Source: JBMNGO01 sp050949885 (GTDB lineage: Bacteria; Bacillota; Syntrophomonadia; Syntrophomonadales; Syntrophomonadaceae). Taken from it: DNA of 64,000 nucleotides. Of this stretch, positions 16,903-26,603 are shown piece by piece. A model generated the notes under the pieces. That model was not told where the DNA came from. It worked only from the letters and a program-made list of their open reading frames with translations, and ran no database searches. The translations under genes and the position numbers were made by a program. The number at the start of each line of letters is the position of its first letter. Position 1 is the first letter of the stretch. The DNA lies in the NCBI GenBank assembly GCA_050949885.1, contig JBMNGO010000004.1:112629-176628 (forward strand). The letters run 5' to 3'.

Positions 16903-17560
16903 GAGAACAATAACCTGGGCTATGAGGATTACCTATTGGGGGTCTGGAACAAGAAATAACTCAACGAGAAAGTAACCGTATCCAGCGCGGGATACGCCAT
17001 GCCTCATTCCCAGTGATTAAGACGCTGGATTGTTTTGATTTTAGGGCAATACCTGCTCTTAATAAGCAGAAGGTTTTAAAACTGGCTGCTTGTGATTACA
17101 TCAAGAACCTGGAGAACGTAATACTGGTGGGAAATTCCGGGGTGGGTAAAACCCATATTGCCACCGCTCTAGCGTATGAGGCATGCCGTAAAGGTTTTAA
17201 GGTTAAGTTCTACACCGCGGCCGGGTTGATAAAGGGCTCCTGGCTGCCCAGCAGGAATACAAGCTAAACAGGCTTGAGAAACAGTTTTCAGCTTATCATT
17301 TGGTTGTCATTGACGAGCTGGGTTACGTGCCTTTCAGCAAAATCGGGGCTGAACTTTTATTTCAGTTCTGCTCATCCCGGCATGAGAGAGGTAGTGTGAT
17401 AATCACCACAAATCTGGAATTCCCAAAATGGACGGAGGTGTTTTTAGACGAGCAGATGACGGCTGCATTACTGGATAGGCTTACGCATAAGGCTCATATC
17501 CTGAACATCAATGGTGAGAGTTACAGGTTTAAGCAGGCATTAGCGAAGCAACAATCGTGA
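16903..17560 (+). pseudogene. IstB helper ATPase, two frameshifts
   Basis: Reads in three frames. The first has NLGYEDYLLG (16906-16941), the second LEQEITQRESNRIQ through Walker A VGNSGVGKTH (from 16944), the third LLAAQQEYKLNRLEKQF and Walker B LVVIDELGY (from 17237). The first shift is in a G run near 16940, the second near 17235. istB proteins assist the IS21 transposase; this copy is dead. Confidence 0.85.
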
Positions 17561-17612
17561 TTATTTTTTATCCAGGTGGCCTAATTTCTGACCAGCAAGT
17601 GGCCTAATTTTT
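16903..17612 (+). mobile_element. IS21-family remnant
   Basis: Contains a frameshifted istB and a right end with two copies of GTGGCCTAATTT (17576-17587 and 17599-17610, 23 bp apart), as expected for IS21 terminal repeats. istA is absent. The left end is lost at the IS3 junction. Confidence 0.7.
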
Positions 17613-17832
17613 AATTGACATTAACAAAACATGAACCCCCTAGGCTTTAGCTGCAGGGAGAGGGCAATTGCTACTTTTCGCAAAGCGTTTAATCATTAAA
17701 TGTGAATGACCGCCTGTCTAGTTGACATACTATCATAAAAGCTATGTTCTAATTAAAAAACATGGCCTTTCTAGAAATTCTGGGTCACCTGCAGATGGGG
17801 TTATGGTGGTGTCGAACACTTCGTCTATCATT

Positions 17833-18681
17833 TTAAATTATTTTATTTCGTATCATGCTTGCTATGGTATCTACTAAGGTCACAACCAACAAAATCAGCA
17901 TCAGAATAACTATCATTTCCTGATATTTGAAAAGTCGCATACTGGTCATTAGTTCAAATCCAATACCCCCTGCCCCTACAATCCCTAAAATGGTTGAGGC
18001 CCTAAAATTCATTTCCCACCGGAATAGGGCAAGGGACACAAATTCAGGCAGAATTTGCGGTAGAATTGCATAATTAATAACTTGTATTTTATTGGCACCA
18101 GTTGCATTTAACGCATCTAGCGGACCGGGGTCTACATTCTCGATGTAGTCAGCTAGAAATTTTCCCAACATACCGCTGGAACTGACTCCAATTGCCAATA
18201 CACCCGGGAAGGGACCTAATCCAACCGCTGCTACAAATATCAGTGCAAAAATGACTTCTGGTATAGCCCGGAGGGTATTTAGAATCAATCTGCTGGTTTG
18301 ATAAACAACTAAATTAGGCGAAATATTAATAGCTGCCAACAATCCAAAAGGTATGGAAAGCAATATAGCCAACATAGTCCCTAAAATAGATATTTGCACT
18401 GTTTCAATTATTGGGCTAATCATCCGAGGGGCTATGGAAAAATCCGGAGGCAGCATCCGGCTAACAATATCAGCTATTCCATGTGCGCCGGCCTGAAGTT
18501 TTATCAGGCTAAAGCTTGTACCTTGCGCACTCCACCATGTAATGGCTAAAAGGATGATTCCCCAAACAATATATTTGACTTTGCTGATTGGATCTCTCTT
18601 ATATTGCACCACCAGAACTGTGTCAAATGCCCCTTTTTTTATTCTTTGCTTAATGCTCACAAGTATCCTGAGATCCTCCAT
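17833..18681 (-). CDS. phnE: PhnE-like phosphonate/phosphite ABC permease
   Basis: A 282-residue membrane protein with six or so helices, the FGLLAAINI-type start of the BPD domain and the EAA loop LNATGANKIQVINYAILPQILPEF. It is the last gene of the phn-like operon. The longest frame begins with ATG at 18681, 32 bp inside phnC; GTG at 18660 follows AGGAT and would give a short overlap, so the start is uncertain. Confidence 0.85.
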   Translation of the reverse strand: MEDLRILVSIKQRIKKGAFDTVLVVQYKRDPISKVKYIVWGIILLAITWWSAQGTSFSLIKLQAGAHGIADIVSRMLPPDFSIAPRMISPIIETVQISILGTMLAILLSIPFGLLAAINISPNLVVYQTSRLILNTLRAIPEVIFALIFVAAVGLGPFPGVLAIGVSSSGMLGKFLADYIENVDPGPLDALNATGANKIQVINYAILPQILPEFVSLALFRWEMNFRASTILGIVGAGGIGFELMTSMRLFKYQEMIVILMLILLVVTLVDTIASMIRNKII

Positions 18682-19396
18682 ATATCAAATCAATGTCTAT
18701 TTTCTCGATGTTATCAATCGGCTTATCGAACAAAATCCTACCCTCGCGGATTCCTATGACTCTATGGGCATATTTGCGAGCCAATTCAACATTATGAAGA
18801 CTTACAATCATGGTAATACCGTCTTCCTCATTTATCTCCTGCAAAATGTCCATTACCATTTCTGCCGAATATGGATCCAGGCTGGCTACTGGTTCATCAG
18901 CCAGTACTATTTGGGGTTGCTGAACTAGAGCACGAGCAATGCCAACTCGCTGTTGCTGTCCACCACTGAGTTGATCTGCCCTGATGTATGCTTTTCCCGA
19001 TAGGCCAACGCGCCCAATACAGGCCAGAGCCAATTCCACATCTTTTTTAGGAAACAGTTTCAAGCAGGTGGATAGTGTATTATTAAAAGCCAGCCTTCCG
19101 CAAAGAACATTTTGTAAAACGGTAAGACGTTTAACCAGATTGTAATGTTGAAATATCATCCCGGTTTTTTGCCGAAAATGTTTAATTTTTTTCGTATCGA
19201 GTGGCACGCCGTTGAATGACACTTCTCCTTCACTGGGTTCAACCAAACGGTTAATGCAGCGGAGCAAGGTGCTTTTCCCTGCTCCACTTGGACCCAATAG
19301 AACTACAAATTCACCAGGTTCAATACTAAGGTTTATACTTTTCAGTGCCTGAACCTCTTGATTATAATTTTTACTCACTCCGGATATACTGATCAT
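18650..19396 (-). CDS. phnC: PhnC-like ABC ATPase
   Basis: Walker A GPSGAGKST, the Q-loop, signature LSGGQQQRVGIARAL, Walker B VLADEPVASLDP and switch His (SLHNVELA) are all present in 248 residues. The sequence follows the PhnC subfamily throughout (NYNQEVQALKSINLSIEPGEF). ATG start with a weak SD; the gene sits 13 bp after phnD. Confidence 0.88.
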   Translation of the reverse strand: MISISGVSKNYNQEVQALKSINLSIEPGEFVVLLGPSGAGKSTLLRCINRLVEPSEGEVSFNGVPLDTKKIKHFRQKTGMIFQHYNLVKRLTVLQNVLCGRLAFNNTLSTCLKLFPKKDVELALACIGRVGLSGKAYIRADQLSGGQQQRVGIARALVQQPQIVLADEPVASLDPYSAEMVMDILQEINEEDGITMIVSLHNVELARKYAHRVIGIREGRILFDKPIDNIEKIDIDLIYGGSQDTCEH

Positions 19397-19409
19397 TGCT
19401 TACACAACC

Positions 19410-20321
19410 TTAAATGTTTTTGGAAAGATCAAGGTTAATAAGTTTGACTGCTTCCCGGAGGGAATCCCAATCTGAATCCTGGACCGGCTCAAAATGGGTG
19501 TTTTTTTCCATGAAGTCTTTTAAATTCTCAAAGTCTTCTTCAGGAATATTTAAAATCGCATCTTTAATCTTGTCTTTCAAGTCTTGGGGCAGATCTTTAC
19601 GCCAGGCCCAGGGTCCACCTGGGAATGGCTCTGATACATCAATAATCCTTATATCTTCTTCTACCAGGATGCCTTGAGCTATGGCTCTCTCATACATATG
19701 TTTTACAATAGCTGCTGCGTCAACATTTTTGTTCTGTACAGCAGCTGCACAGGCATCATGACCTCCTACATAAACCACGGAAGCTAAATCCACTTCAGGA
19801 TCTATACCATTATTAACCATAGCCATACGGGGTATGAGGTGTCCGCCGGTAGAAGCCGGATCTACAAAAGCAAAGGTTTTTCCTTTAAGATCGGGGATAC
19901 TGTGAATATCACTATCTTTATGAACAATGATAAAGGACTTGTAAAAAATTCCCTGTTCTTCAGTATATCCTGCTGCGAATGCCTCGGCGTTAGCTATATC
20001 TGCTGCCAAAACATAAGATAATGGGCCATAAGAGGCCAAGTCTATTTTACCGGCACGCATGGCTTCTATAGTGCCAGCATAGTCATTAGCTACGAAAAGC
20101 TCCACTTCCATATCCAGTTTTTTAGCAAGGTAGTCCATAAAAGGCTGATATTGATCTTTTCTCTTCTGGATTTCTTCTCCAGGAACTGTACCAACTCTTA
20201 ATACTTTTATTTCATCTTTTTCAGCAGACTCTTTAGTGCCGCAACCTGCTAGTAACATAGTGACAGCAAAAACGGTTAATAATAAAAATGTTAATGTTTT
20301 TTTACTTCTTGGTGTTTTCAA
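19410..20321 (-). CDS. phnD: PhnD/PtxB-like phosphonate or phosphite binding lipoprotein
   Basis: A lipobox (LLAGCGTKE) and the PhnD family core: VGTVPGEE, YAGTIEAMRAGKIDLASYGP, FVDPASTGGHLIPR and FPGGPWAWRKDLP. The segment FVDPASTxGHLIPR forms the oxyanion pocket in this family. Whether it binds phosphonate, phosphite or another oxyanion cannot be decided from sequence; no C-P lyase or phosphite dehydrogenase gene is adjacent. TTG start with SD AGGAGG at 7 nt. Confidence 0.87.
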   Translation of the reverse strand: MKTPRSKKTLTFLLLTVFAVTMLLAGCGTKESAEKDEIKVLRVGTVPGEEIQKRKDQYQPFMDYLAKKLDMEVELFVANDYAGTIEAMRAGKIDLASYGPLSYVLAADIANAEAFAAGYTEEQGIFYKSFIIVHKDSDIHSIPDLKGKTFAFVDPASTGGHLIPRMAMVNNGIDPEVDLASVVYVGGHDACAAAVQNKNVDAAAIVKHMYERAIAQGILVEEDIRIIDVSEPFPGGPWAWRKDLPQDLKDKIKDAILNIPEEDFENLKDFMEKNTHFEPVQDSDWDSLREAVKLINLDLSKNI

Positions 20322-20369
20322 TGTAATACCTCCTGATTTTTAAGTTATTTAGCCAAGTAAAGTGATTTT

Positions 20370-21200
20370 TTAGAGAAGCACTTCCCGGGCATAAGCCGCT
20401 GTTCGTAATATTTCATCCGGATCCCCTAGTTCAATCAAGTACCAACTGCAATTACTCTGCCCCAAGGCTTCTAAACGGAGTTTCATATCATCCTTGTTGG
20501 TGGGAGCAATATGAACTCCTATTTTATGCTCCTCATCAAAGCGCTCTATGTTATACACATGAGCACTGAGTATATATGGGGCTACTTCAGATATAAAAGC
20601 TATATCAGTAATAGTTCCATCCAAAACCACGGGTGAGGACGCAACATGCCCAATATCAAGAGTAGCACTAACCCCGGTATTCTTTATTAGATTCAAAAAA
20701 CTCGAAGGGGTATTGGTAAAGCCATAGGTTATATTTTCCAGGCAGGCCGTAATATCCTTAGCTGCAGCATAGTCAGCCGCTTGCGCAAGATATTTAACTG
20801 CGTGTGCATATTTCATGTCATGGAGGGCAAAACGAGAACCTAAACATAAATGCACGATTATATGTTTCCCGCCCAATGCGTTAATTACATCAATACATTC
20901 TTTGATATGGTTTAATGATTTTTCCGCATGTTCCTTATTCCGGTGGGCTAATTCCACTTTCCGAAACTGCAAATGATATCGTATCTGAAATCCTGAAGCA
21001 GCCAGGGCTTCCATGTTAGCCATATCATTTTTTAATGCTTGACTCGTTTCAGCCTGTACCGTGTATTCAATGCCGTCAAAATTATGGAGCGTAGCAAAAT
21101 TAATCAAATCATTTGCCTTGGTGCTGAATCTGCTGCTTAAAGCAAATAAAGGTTTTGTAGCAGATTCAGCGACGTACCTTTGTATTTTAATAGCTCTCAC
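20370..21200 (-). CDS. TIM-barrel sugar-phosphate isomerase/epimerase-like protein
   Basis: 276 residues of the xylose-isomerase-like TIM barrel (AP_endonuc_2), with FDGIEYTV, HIIVHLCLGS, ACLENITYG, ATLDIGHVAS and LSAHVYN supplying metal-ligand residues (Glu, Asp, His). It heads the phn-like operon, so a role in handling the imported compound is inferred. The start is unclear: the GTG at 21200 overlaps SD AGGAGG, while the codon at ideal distance is ATT (about 21191). The intact IS begins only 17 bp upstream, so the native leader is lost. Confidence 0.75.
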   Translation of the reverse strand: MRAIKIQRYVAESATKPLFALSSRFSTKANDLINFATLHNFDGIEYTVQAETSQALKNDMANMEALAASGFQIRYHLQFRKVELAHRNKEHAEKSLNHIKECIDVINALGGKHIIVHLCLGSRFALHDMKYAHAVKYLAQAADYAAAKDITACLENITYGFTNTPSSFLNLIKNTGVSATLDIGHVASSPVVLDGTITDIAFISEVAPYILSAHVYNIERFDEEHKIGVHIAPTNKDDMKLRLEALGQSNCSWYLIELGDPDEILRTAAYAREVLL

Positions 21201-21217
21201 CTCCTTTTTGTCAGTTA

Positions 21218-22750
21218 AGACTTTTGCATAATAGCCATGCCTCGAATTAGTGGGATTTTAATTACCCAGAAAAAGGACTTCACCCCCCATTTCGTCGAAT
21301 TAGTAAGTGACACAAACAAACAATCCGTAGGAGGCGAAGTCACTTATGAATATTCAACAGAACTGCATTTTCTCCTTTGAAGATGCTTTAAAAATGCAAC
21401 CAAAATCCAGGCTTGAGAAAATAATCAATACCCTTGATTTACAACCAGTTCTTGCCATATTGAATAAGCCTGATAAGAGAAAGGGTGGACCAACACCATA
21501 CCCAGCCGCTGCAATGTTAAATGCCCTGATTGCTATGAGGCTTACGAATATGACTACATTTACTTCACTGGTTGAACGGCTTACTTACGACCCTCATCTC
21601 AGATATGTTTGCGGTTTTGAGCCATTTGGCACCGCGCCCAGTATATCGTGTTTCAGCCGGTTTTATGCGAAGCTTGCTGAGAGCGGTTGCTTGGAAACAC
21701 TGTTTTCGTCACTGGTTAAACAAGCAGAGGATATGGGCCTTCTTGATCTTACTGCCGTTGCAATTGATGCCACCAAAGTAGAAGCCTATGAAAAGTCCGT
21801 TCCCCGTAAGAATATCAGCCAGGATGGCAGTGCCGCTGATTGGGGTATTAAGAGTGACACCAACGGCAACCCCATCAAGTGGTTTGGGTACAAGCAATAT
21901 ATTGGCACCGATGTAAAATCAGGACTTCCTATAGCTATCAAGGTAACACCGGCCAATTGTTCTGATTCCAGCGTGGCTATGGACTTAGTGAAACCATGTT
22001 ATGCAAATGTACAAACCCCCATAGAGTATTTCTTGATGGACGCTGGTTATGACCATCGTGAGATATACTCTCTGATCAGGGATAAATACCATGCCCAGGC
22101 GATTATTGCGCTGAATAAACGAGGGGCCAAACAGCCCCAAGCCGGGTTTGACTGGGATGGGACCCCGATCTGCTCTGCTGGTTATCGCATGGTATATTGG
22201 GGTTCCTATATGGGCGTAAATAAATTTAGATGCCCACATGTACTGGGTAAATGCGACTGTCCTTTTGGCTCTGCATGGTGTTCAAAGAGTAACTATGGAA
22301 TGGTGGTTAAAACCAGAGTAAAGGACGATCCCCGGTTGTTCTCAACTCCCCATAGGGGGACGGCTAACTGGCAGAAGTTATACAATATGCGTACCTACTC
22401 AGAGCGCTGTTTCAGCCGCTTTAAGGAGAACTTGGGATTAGAAACCGGGTTGAGGGTAAGAAAAATCAAGAAAGTTGAAGTCCATGCTTACCTTTGTGCC
22501 ATAACCATGATTGCAGCTACAATAGCAGTCAATCAAGAAAGTAGTACCCAGTATCTAGCTGCTTAGTTCACATTTATTGGTTTATTAAAGAACGAACTAC
22601 GTTAAAGGGGGTAGTCTGCCCTAATTCCGGAACTCCTAGCGTTTTGACCGTGGTTACAGGGCTAATTTAGGAATAAGGTGTATTTGCCATCTGCCGCCCA
22701 TAAAACGTCTTGTATTATCAATAGCATTTTTCTGAGTTATGCAAAAGTCT
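21218..22750 (+). mobile_element. Intact IS with 14-bp terminal inverted repeats
   Basis: AGACTTTTGCATAA (21218-21231) and its complement (22737-22750) bound a 1.53-kb element with one complete transposase gene. No target duplication is obvious at the borders. It sits immediately upstream of the minus-strand phn-like operon and separates it from its former promoter region. Confidence 0.85.
21346..22566 (+). CDS. IS transposase, DDE type (DUF772 plus Tnp_1)
   Basis: 406 residues: an N-terminal DUF772-like helical domain (PYPAAAMLNALIAMRL, FEPFGTAPSISCFSRF), then the RNase H-like core with IDATKVEAYE, FLMDAGYDHREI and YSERCFSRFKENLGLE (Asp, Asp, Glu). This is IS4/IS1182-like architecture; exact family needs a search. 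ATG with SD GTAGGAGG. The reading frame is complete. Confidence 0.88.
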   Translation: MNIQQNCIFSFEDALKMQPKSRLEKIINTLDLQPVLAILNKPDKRKGGPTPYPAAAMLNALIAMRLTNMTTFTSLVERLTYDPHLRYVCGFEPFGTAPSISCFSRFYAKLAESGCLETLFSSLVKQAEDMGLLDLTAVAIDATKVEAYEKSVPRKNISQDGSAADWGIKSDTNGNPIKWFGYKQYIGTDVKSGLPIAIKVTPANCSDSSVAMDLVKPCYANVQTPIEYFLMDAGYDHREIYSLIRDKYHAQAIIALNKRGAKQPQAGFDWDGTPICSAGYRMVYWGSYMGVNKFRCPHVLGKCDCPFGSAWCSKSNYGMVVKTRVKDDPRLFSTPHRGTANWQKLYNMRTYSERCFSRFKENLGLETGLRVRKIKKVEVHAYLCAITMIAATIAVNQESSTQYLAA

Positions 22751-23060
22751 CGAATTATAATATTCTATGCCAGAAAATATATTCCTCCTTTGTATATATT
22801 GTATAACAAAATATTATATATTCTTTTTCTCACGCTATTCCTATCGAAGGATATTGGACGGAGTGCTGTCATCGGGTTGGGTGTGCCCCCCGGGTTCTCC
22901 AACAATGAGGCATGAATGAACAGCGAAAAACAATATGACCCGGAAAGAATCAAAATAATTAATAGATGATTTTTAGGAAAACGGGGAATACTGGATATGC
23001 CTGGTTATTTTTAAATTAGTTTCAAGATCCTCTGCAAAATTTAAAATCTAGGGGATTTTT
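22751..23060. other. Intergenic region, possible orphaned phn leader
   Basis: No gene. On the minus strand there is AAAGGAGGAATAT near 22797-22785 without a following gene, which may be leader sequence of the phn-like operon left behind when the IS inserted. AT-rich, with several TATAAT-like strings that I cannot rank. Confidence 0.35.
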
Positions 23061-23534
23061 ATGAGCATAGAAGTATTAATTCTAACTACAGTCTGGATTC
23101 TAACTATCATTATGCTTATTCTGCTGGTGCCCAAAAATCGCATCAGAGAAGCAATAGTCGTCTTTTTTTTCAAACAGTTTATAACCTGGATAATAGGCTT
23201 GACCGTCGCTGAATACAAGCTAATATCATACCCGGTCAGGCTGTTTAGCTATGCCAATAAAGCTAGTTTTACTTTTGAGTATTTTGTTTATCCTGCGATT
23301 TGCGTGGTTTTCATACTGCATTATCCGGAAGGTAGAAGCAACCTAAGGAAGTTTCTGTACTATTTTAACTTCTCTACAGTCATGACCATTATAGAAATAC
23401 TATGTGAAAGATACACCCGGATAATAGAATACATTCATTGGGAATGGTATATAACCTGGGTTACCCTTTTCGTAACTTTCTATATATCAAGAAAATTTTA
23501 TGTATGGTTCTTCAGCAAGGTGAAGGTAGAATAG
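23061..23534 (+). CDS. CBO0543-family membrane protein
   Basis: 157 residues with five hydrophobic segments and the closing pattern IIEYIHWEWYITW followed by a last helix, typical of CBO0543-like proteins of clostridia. Function unknown. ATG start. A second, longer family member lies at 26770. Confidence 0.6.
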   Translation: MSIEVLILTTVWILTIIMLILLVPKNRIREAIVVFFFKQFITWIIGLTVAEYKLISYPVRLFSYANKASFTFEYFVYPAICVVFILHYPEGRSNLRKFLYYFNFSTVMTIIEILCERYTRIIEYIHWEWYITWVTLFVTFYISRKFYVWFFSKVKVE

Positions 23535-23896
23535 CGGAAAGCCCTCCACAAATTTCACTCCCCAAACCTATGATGCAAATTTTAACCAACCTAAGAATGC
23601 CGGGTATATAACCAAAAAAGATTAATACTTGCACCGCCAAAGACAATCTGGCTCTTGGGACCGGTGCTATTTATTTGGCAGCAAGGATGCGTCTTTTACG
23701 GACAACACCCTTTTTGCTTGACTAAATTAAGCCAATGACGTTTGGTTAGTCAATAAATAAAGGAAATAAAAACTGGTAATTCGGCAATCGGATAATGCAA
23801 TAATCATGGATTTATATCGCCCAGTTATATCACCCAGCCTATGGTACCAATAAGTGCTGTCAGGAATAGAATATGGGTAAAAAGGGGGGGAGTACA
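23535..23896. other. Intergenic region with an inverted repeat
   Basis: TTGACTAA (23718-23725) and TTAGTCAA (23746-23753) form an 8-bp inverted repeat 20 nt apart. GCACCG and CGGTGC near 23631-23671 form another. No gene is supported. Confidence 0.35.
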
Positions 23897-24391
23897 TTGT
23901 CTGGCAAATTCATTTTTGAGGTTATCAAAGCTGCGGCCAAAATACAAAAAGATTATGGCTTACCGGCAGCTGCTATTACAGCTCAAGCCTGTCTTGAAAC
24001 CGGTTTTGGCAAGTATGTTTCCAAAGATATGTTCACCGGAAAGTATAGCTATAACCTATTTAATATTAAAGGCAGCGGTCCGGCTGGTTCGGTAACCGTT
24101 AAGACCTGGGAAGTATATAACGGAGTCAAGAAAACCATTTTGGCTAAATTCAGAGCCTACAACAACTACGAAGAAAGCTTTGATGATTATGTTTCCCTAA
24201 TAACCAGGAGCCAGCGGTATGCTCCCTGTTTAGCCGTAAAAGATGATCCGGATGAGTATGCCAGGCAGCTGCAGAATTGCGGTTATGCCACCGATCCAAA
24301 ATACGCATTAAAACTTATTTCCATTATGGATAGCCATAAACTTAGAGAATTGGCTGAGGAGGTTGTTGGTACAGAAGATGGCCAAACTTAA
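23897..24391 (+). CDS. Glucosaminidase-type (GH73) peptidoglycan hydrolase
   Basis: The GH73 core is present: LPAAAITAQACLETGFG with the catalytic Glu, NLFNIKG, FRAYNNYEESFDDYVSLI and the ending YATDPKYALKLI. There is no signal peptide, which fits a phage-type lysin or a protein that lost its export signal. SD of G residues (23884-23890) fits TTG at 23897. Downstream, another frame carries what looks like a stalk domain remnant, so the original protein was probably longer. Confidence 0.75.
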   Translation: MSGKFIFEVIKAAAKIQKDYGLPAAAITAQACLETGFGKYVSKDMFTGKYSYNLFNIKGSGPAGSVTVKTWEVYNGVKKTILAKFRAYNNYEESFDDYVSLITRSQRYAPCLAVKDDPDEYARQLQNCGYATDPKYALKLISIMDSHKLRELAEEVVGTEDGQT

Positions 24392-24605
24392 GGCGGCATG
24401 GAACAAGTATCGGTTAAGTTGGGTAAACGGTGGTAGTTTTCCTGGTCGGGAATATATATATTACGATAACCATGGTAATTTGGCTGCTAATACAGCCGAG
24501 CCATGGTTAATTATTGCCCGACCGCCATTTATAACAGGCTGCTGGAGAGATATCTTGTATGCTAATTTTATTATTAAAGGAATCAGGGCCTTTGGCTGTA
24601 TCTAA
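24384..24605 (+). pseudogene. Possible stalk-domain remnant fused to the GH73 gene
   Basis: In a frame different from the GH73 gene, NGGSFPGREYIYYDNHG and RPPFITGCWRDILYANF resemble eroded copper-amine-oxidase-type stalk strands (compare PPQIIGDRTMVPVRW at 29.6 kb). A frameshift between the two frames would explain a former GH73-stalk fusion. This is weak similarity judged by eye. Confidence 0.35.
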
Positions 24606-24695
24606 ATTTTAGTACTGATTCAAGGGGTTCAGTTTTTTATGTATAATTTAGGTAATTGAAAGCTATAAAAGACGTGAAATTGGGGAGGTGGAGAA

Positions 24696-25682
24696 ATGTC
24701 ACTGGAATTTATCCGTGGTGATATAACCAAAGTATGCGCTGATGCAATTGTAAATGCGGCAAACCCATCCTTGCTCGGGGGTGGAGGGGTCGATGGAGCA
24801 ATCCATCGTGCTGCAGGGCCTGAGCTGTTGGAAGAATGCCGTACCCTTGGCGGATGTAAAACCGGGCAGGCCAAGATAACCGAGGGGTACAGGCTACCCG
24901 CAAAATACGTAATCCATACGGTTGGTCCAATTTGGCATGGCGGTAAAAGCAATGAAGAAAAGTTGCTGGCAGATTGTTATATGAACTCGCTTGCATTAGC
25001 GAAAGACTACAACCTGAAGAGTATTGCGTTTCCCTTAATATCCTCGGGTGCCTATGGATATCCCAAGGATAAAGCATTTAAAACTGCGATTTCGGTCATA
25101 GGGGAATTTCTTATGAGTAATGAAATGAAGGTTTATCTGGTTGTGTACGATAAGCCGGCATTTGTATTGTCTGAGGGGCTGTTTTCCTCCATTGCACAGT
25201 ATATTGATGATAAATATATAGAGGAACATCTTCAACGCCGAGACAGATTGGAAGAAAAGCATCAATTAATAGGAGTAAATGAGTTTATTTCAGCCCCAAT
25301 AATAGAACATAAAAGAAGTCTGGATGATGTAGTTAACCATATGGAGGAGACATTCTCACAAATGTTACTCCGTTTGATTGGTGAAAAAGGTATGACTGAA
25401 ACAGAAACTTATAAAAAAGCCAATATAGATCGTAAGTTGTTTTCTAAAATAAGAAACGACATCAATTATCAGCCAAGCAAGCCAACTGCAGTTGCTTTCG
25501 CCATAGCATTACAATTAAACCTTGATGAAACCAAAGATTTACTGCTTAAAGCTGGTTTTGCCCTCTCTCGCAGCAGTAAATTTGATCTCATCATTCAGTA
25601 TTTCATCGAAAACGGCAATTATAATATCTTTGAAATCAATGAAGCCTTGTTTGCATTTGAGCAAAAATTGTTGGGGGTGTAA
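24696..25682 (+). CDS. Macro domain fused to a C-terminal helical domain
   Basis: Residues 1-170 are a macro domain that binds ADP-ribose or O-acetyl-ADP-ribose: FIRGDIT, VNAANPSLLGGGGVDGAIH (N20, N23 and the Gly loop) and FPLISSGAYGYP. A coiled linker (about 180-230) leads to a helical domain (about 230-328) with TETETYKKANIDRKLFSKI, which recurs in ADP-ribosylation-linked clusters and may bind nucleic acid or protein. ATG with SD GGGAGGTGG. Next come a vWA gene and the stub of an ADP-ribosylglycohydrolase, so it belongs to an ADP-ribose-related module. Confidence 0.85.
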   Translation: MSLEFIRGDITKVCADAIVNAANPSLLGGGGVDGAIHRAAGPELLEECRTLGGCKTGQAKITEGYRLPAKYVIHTVGPIWHGGKSNEEKLLADCYMNSLALAKDYNLKSIAFPLISSGAYGYPKDKAFKTAISVIGEFLMSNEMKVYLVVYDKPAFVLSEGLFSSIAQYIDDKYIEEHLQRRDRLEEKHQLIGVNEFISAPIIEHKRSLDDVVNHMEETFSQMLLRLIGEKGMTETETYKKANIDRKLFSKIRNDINYQPSKPTAVAFAIALQLNLDETKDLLLKAGFALSRSSKFDLIIQYFIENGNYNIFEINEALFAFEQKLLGV

Positions 25683-25947
25683 ATACGCATATACAGGATT
25701 TTCAGCGTTATCGAAGATTAGATACATGCAATCTGCCACTATATTGCTTTTCAAGAACTTATAGACATTGTCAGAAGGTAACACCCTATGCTCCTATGGA
25801 AATAGGATGTTTCATTTTATAGGAGACCCTATTAGAAAGCTTCTTCAATAGAATATCAAATTCCTCAATATGTCGCTTGCCATGCGACCGATCCGTACCT
25901 GCGAAATGTTATCCTCGAATCACCAAAGATGATGGGAGGATAACCCC

Positions 25948-26601
25948 ATGAAAAAAGATTTTACTGAGCTGGTATTTATTCTTGACAGAAGCGGTTCAAT
26001 GAGTGGTCTGGAAAGTGATACCATCGGCGGGTATAACGCTATGCTGGAAAAGCAGAAACAACAGCCTGGCGAGGCTGTAATGACTACTGTGCTGTTCGAT
26101 GATAGGTACGAATTGCTCCATGATCGTATAAACCTTCGGGGTGTAGCGCCTATCACAGACAAGGAGTATTTTGTGAGAGGAACTACTGCCCTGTTAGATG
26201 CAATAGGTAAAACTATATACAAAATCATAAATGTCCAGAAACATACTGCTGAAAACGAGCGCGCTGAACAGGTTTTGTTTGTAATAACTACTGATGGTAT
26301 GGAAAATGCAAGCCGGGAGTTTAGCTACGAAAAAGTCCGGCAGATGATTGAACACCAAAAAAGTAAATTTGGCTGGGAGTTTATCTTTCTTGGTGCAAAT
26401 ATTGATGCCATAGCTACTGCAGAGCGGTTTGGCATAAGCCAAGACAGAGCCGCAAATTATAATCCGGACAGCGCAGGCACTTTACTTAATTATGAGGTAA
26501 TCGGTGAGGCAGTAAGTAGTTTTCGAGCCAGCCATAAAATATCAGAAAACTGGAAAGAGCGTATTGAAAAAGACTTCAAAAAGCGAGGGGGCAAGAAGTA
26601 A
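25948..26601 (+). CDS. vWA-domain protein (TerY-like)
   Basis: A complete MIDAS is visible: DRSGSMSG at residues 13-20, the Thr in GTTALLDA and the Asp in TTDGMENAS. The 217-residue length matches TerY-like cytosolic vWA proteins. Neighbours with ADP-ribose-related genes are common for this family; the vWA part probably recruits a metal-dependent partner. ATG with SD GGGAGG. The next gene start lies 2 bp after its stop. Confidence 0.85.
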   Translation: MKKDFTELVFILDRSGSMSGLESDTIGGYNAMLEKQKQQPGEAVMTTVLFDDRYELLHDRINLRGVAPITDKEYFVRGTTALLDAIGKTIYKIINVQKHTAENERAEQVLFVITTDGMENASREFSYEKVRQMIEHQKSKFGWEFIFLGANIDAIATAERFGISQDRAANYNPDSAGTLLNYEVIGEAVSSFRASHKISENWKERIEKDFKKRGGKK

Positions 26602-26603
26602 AC

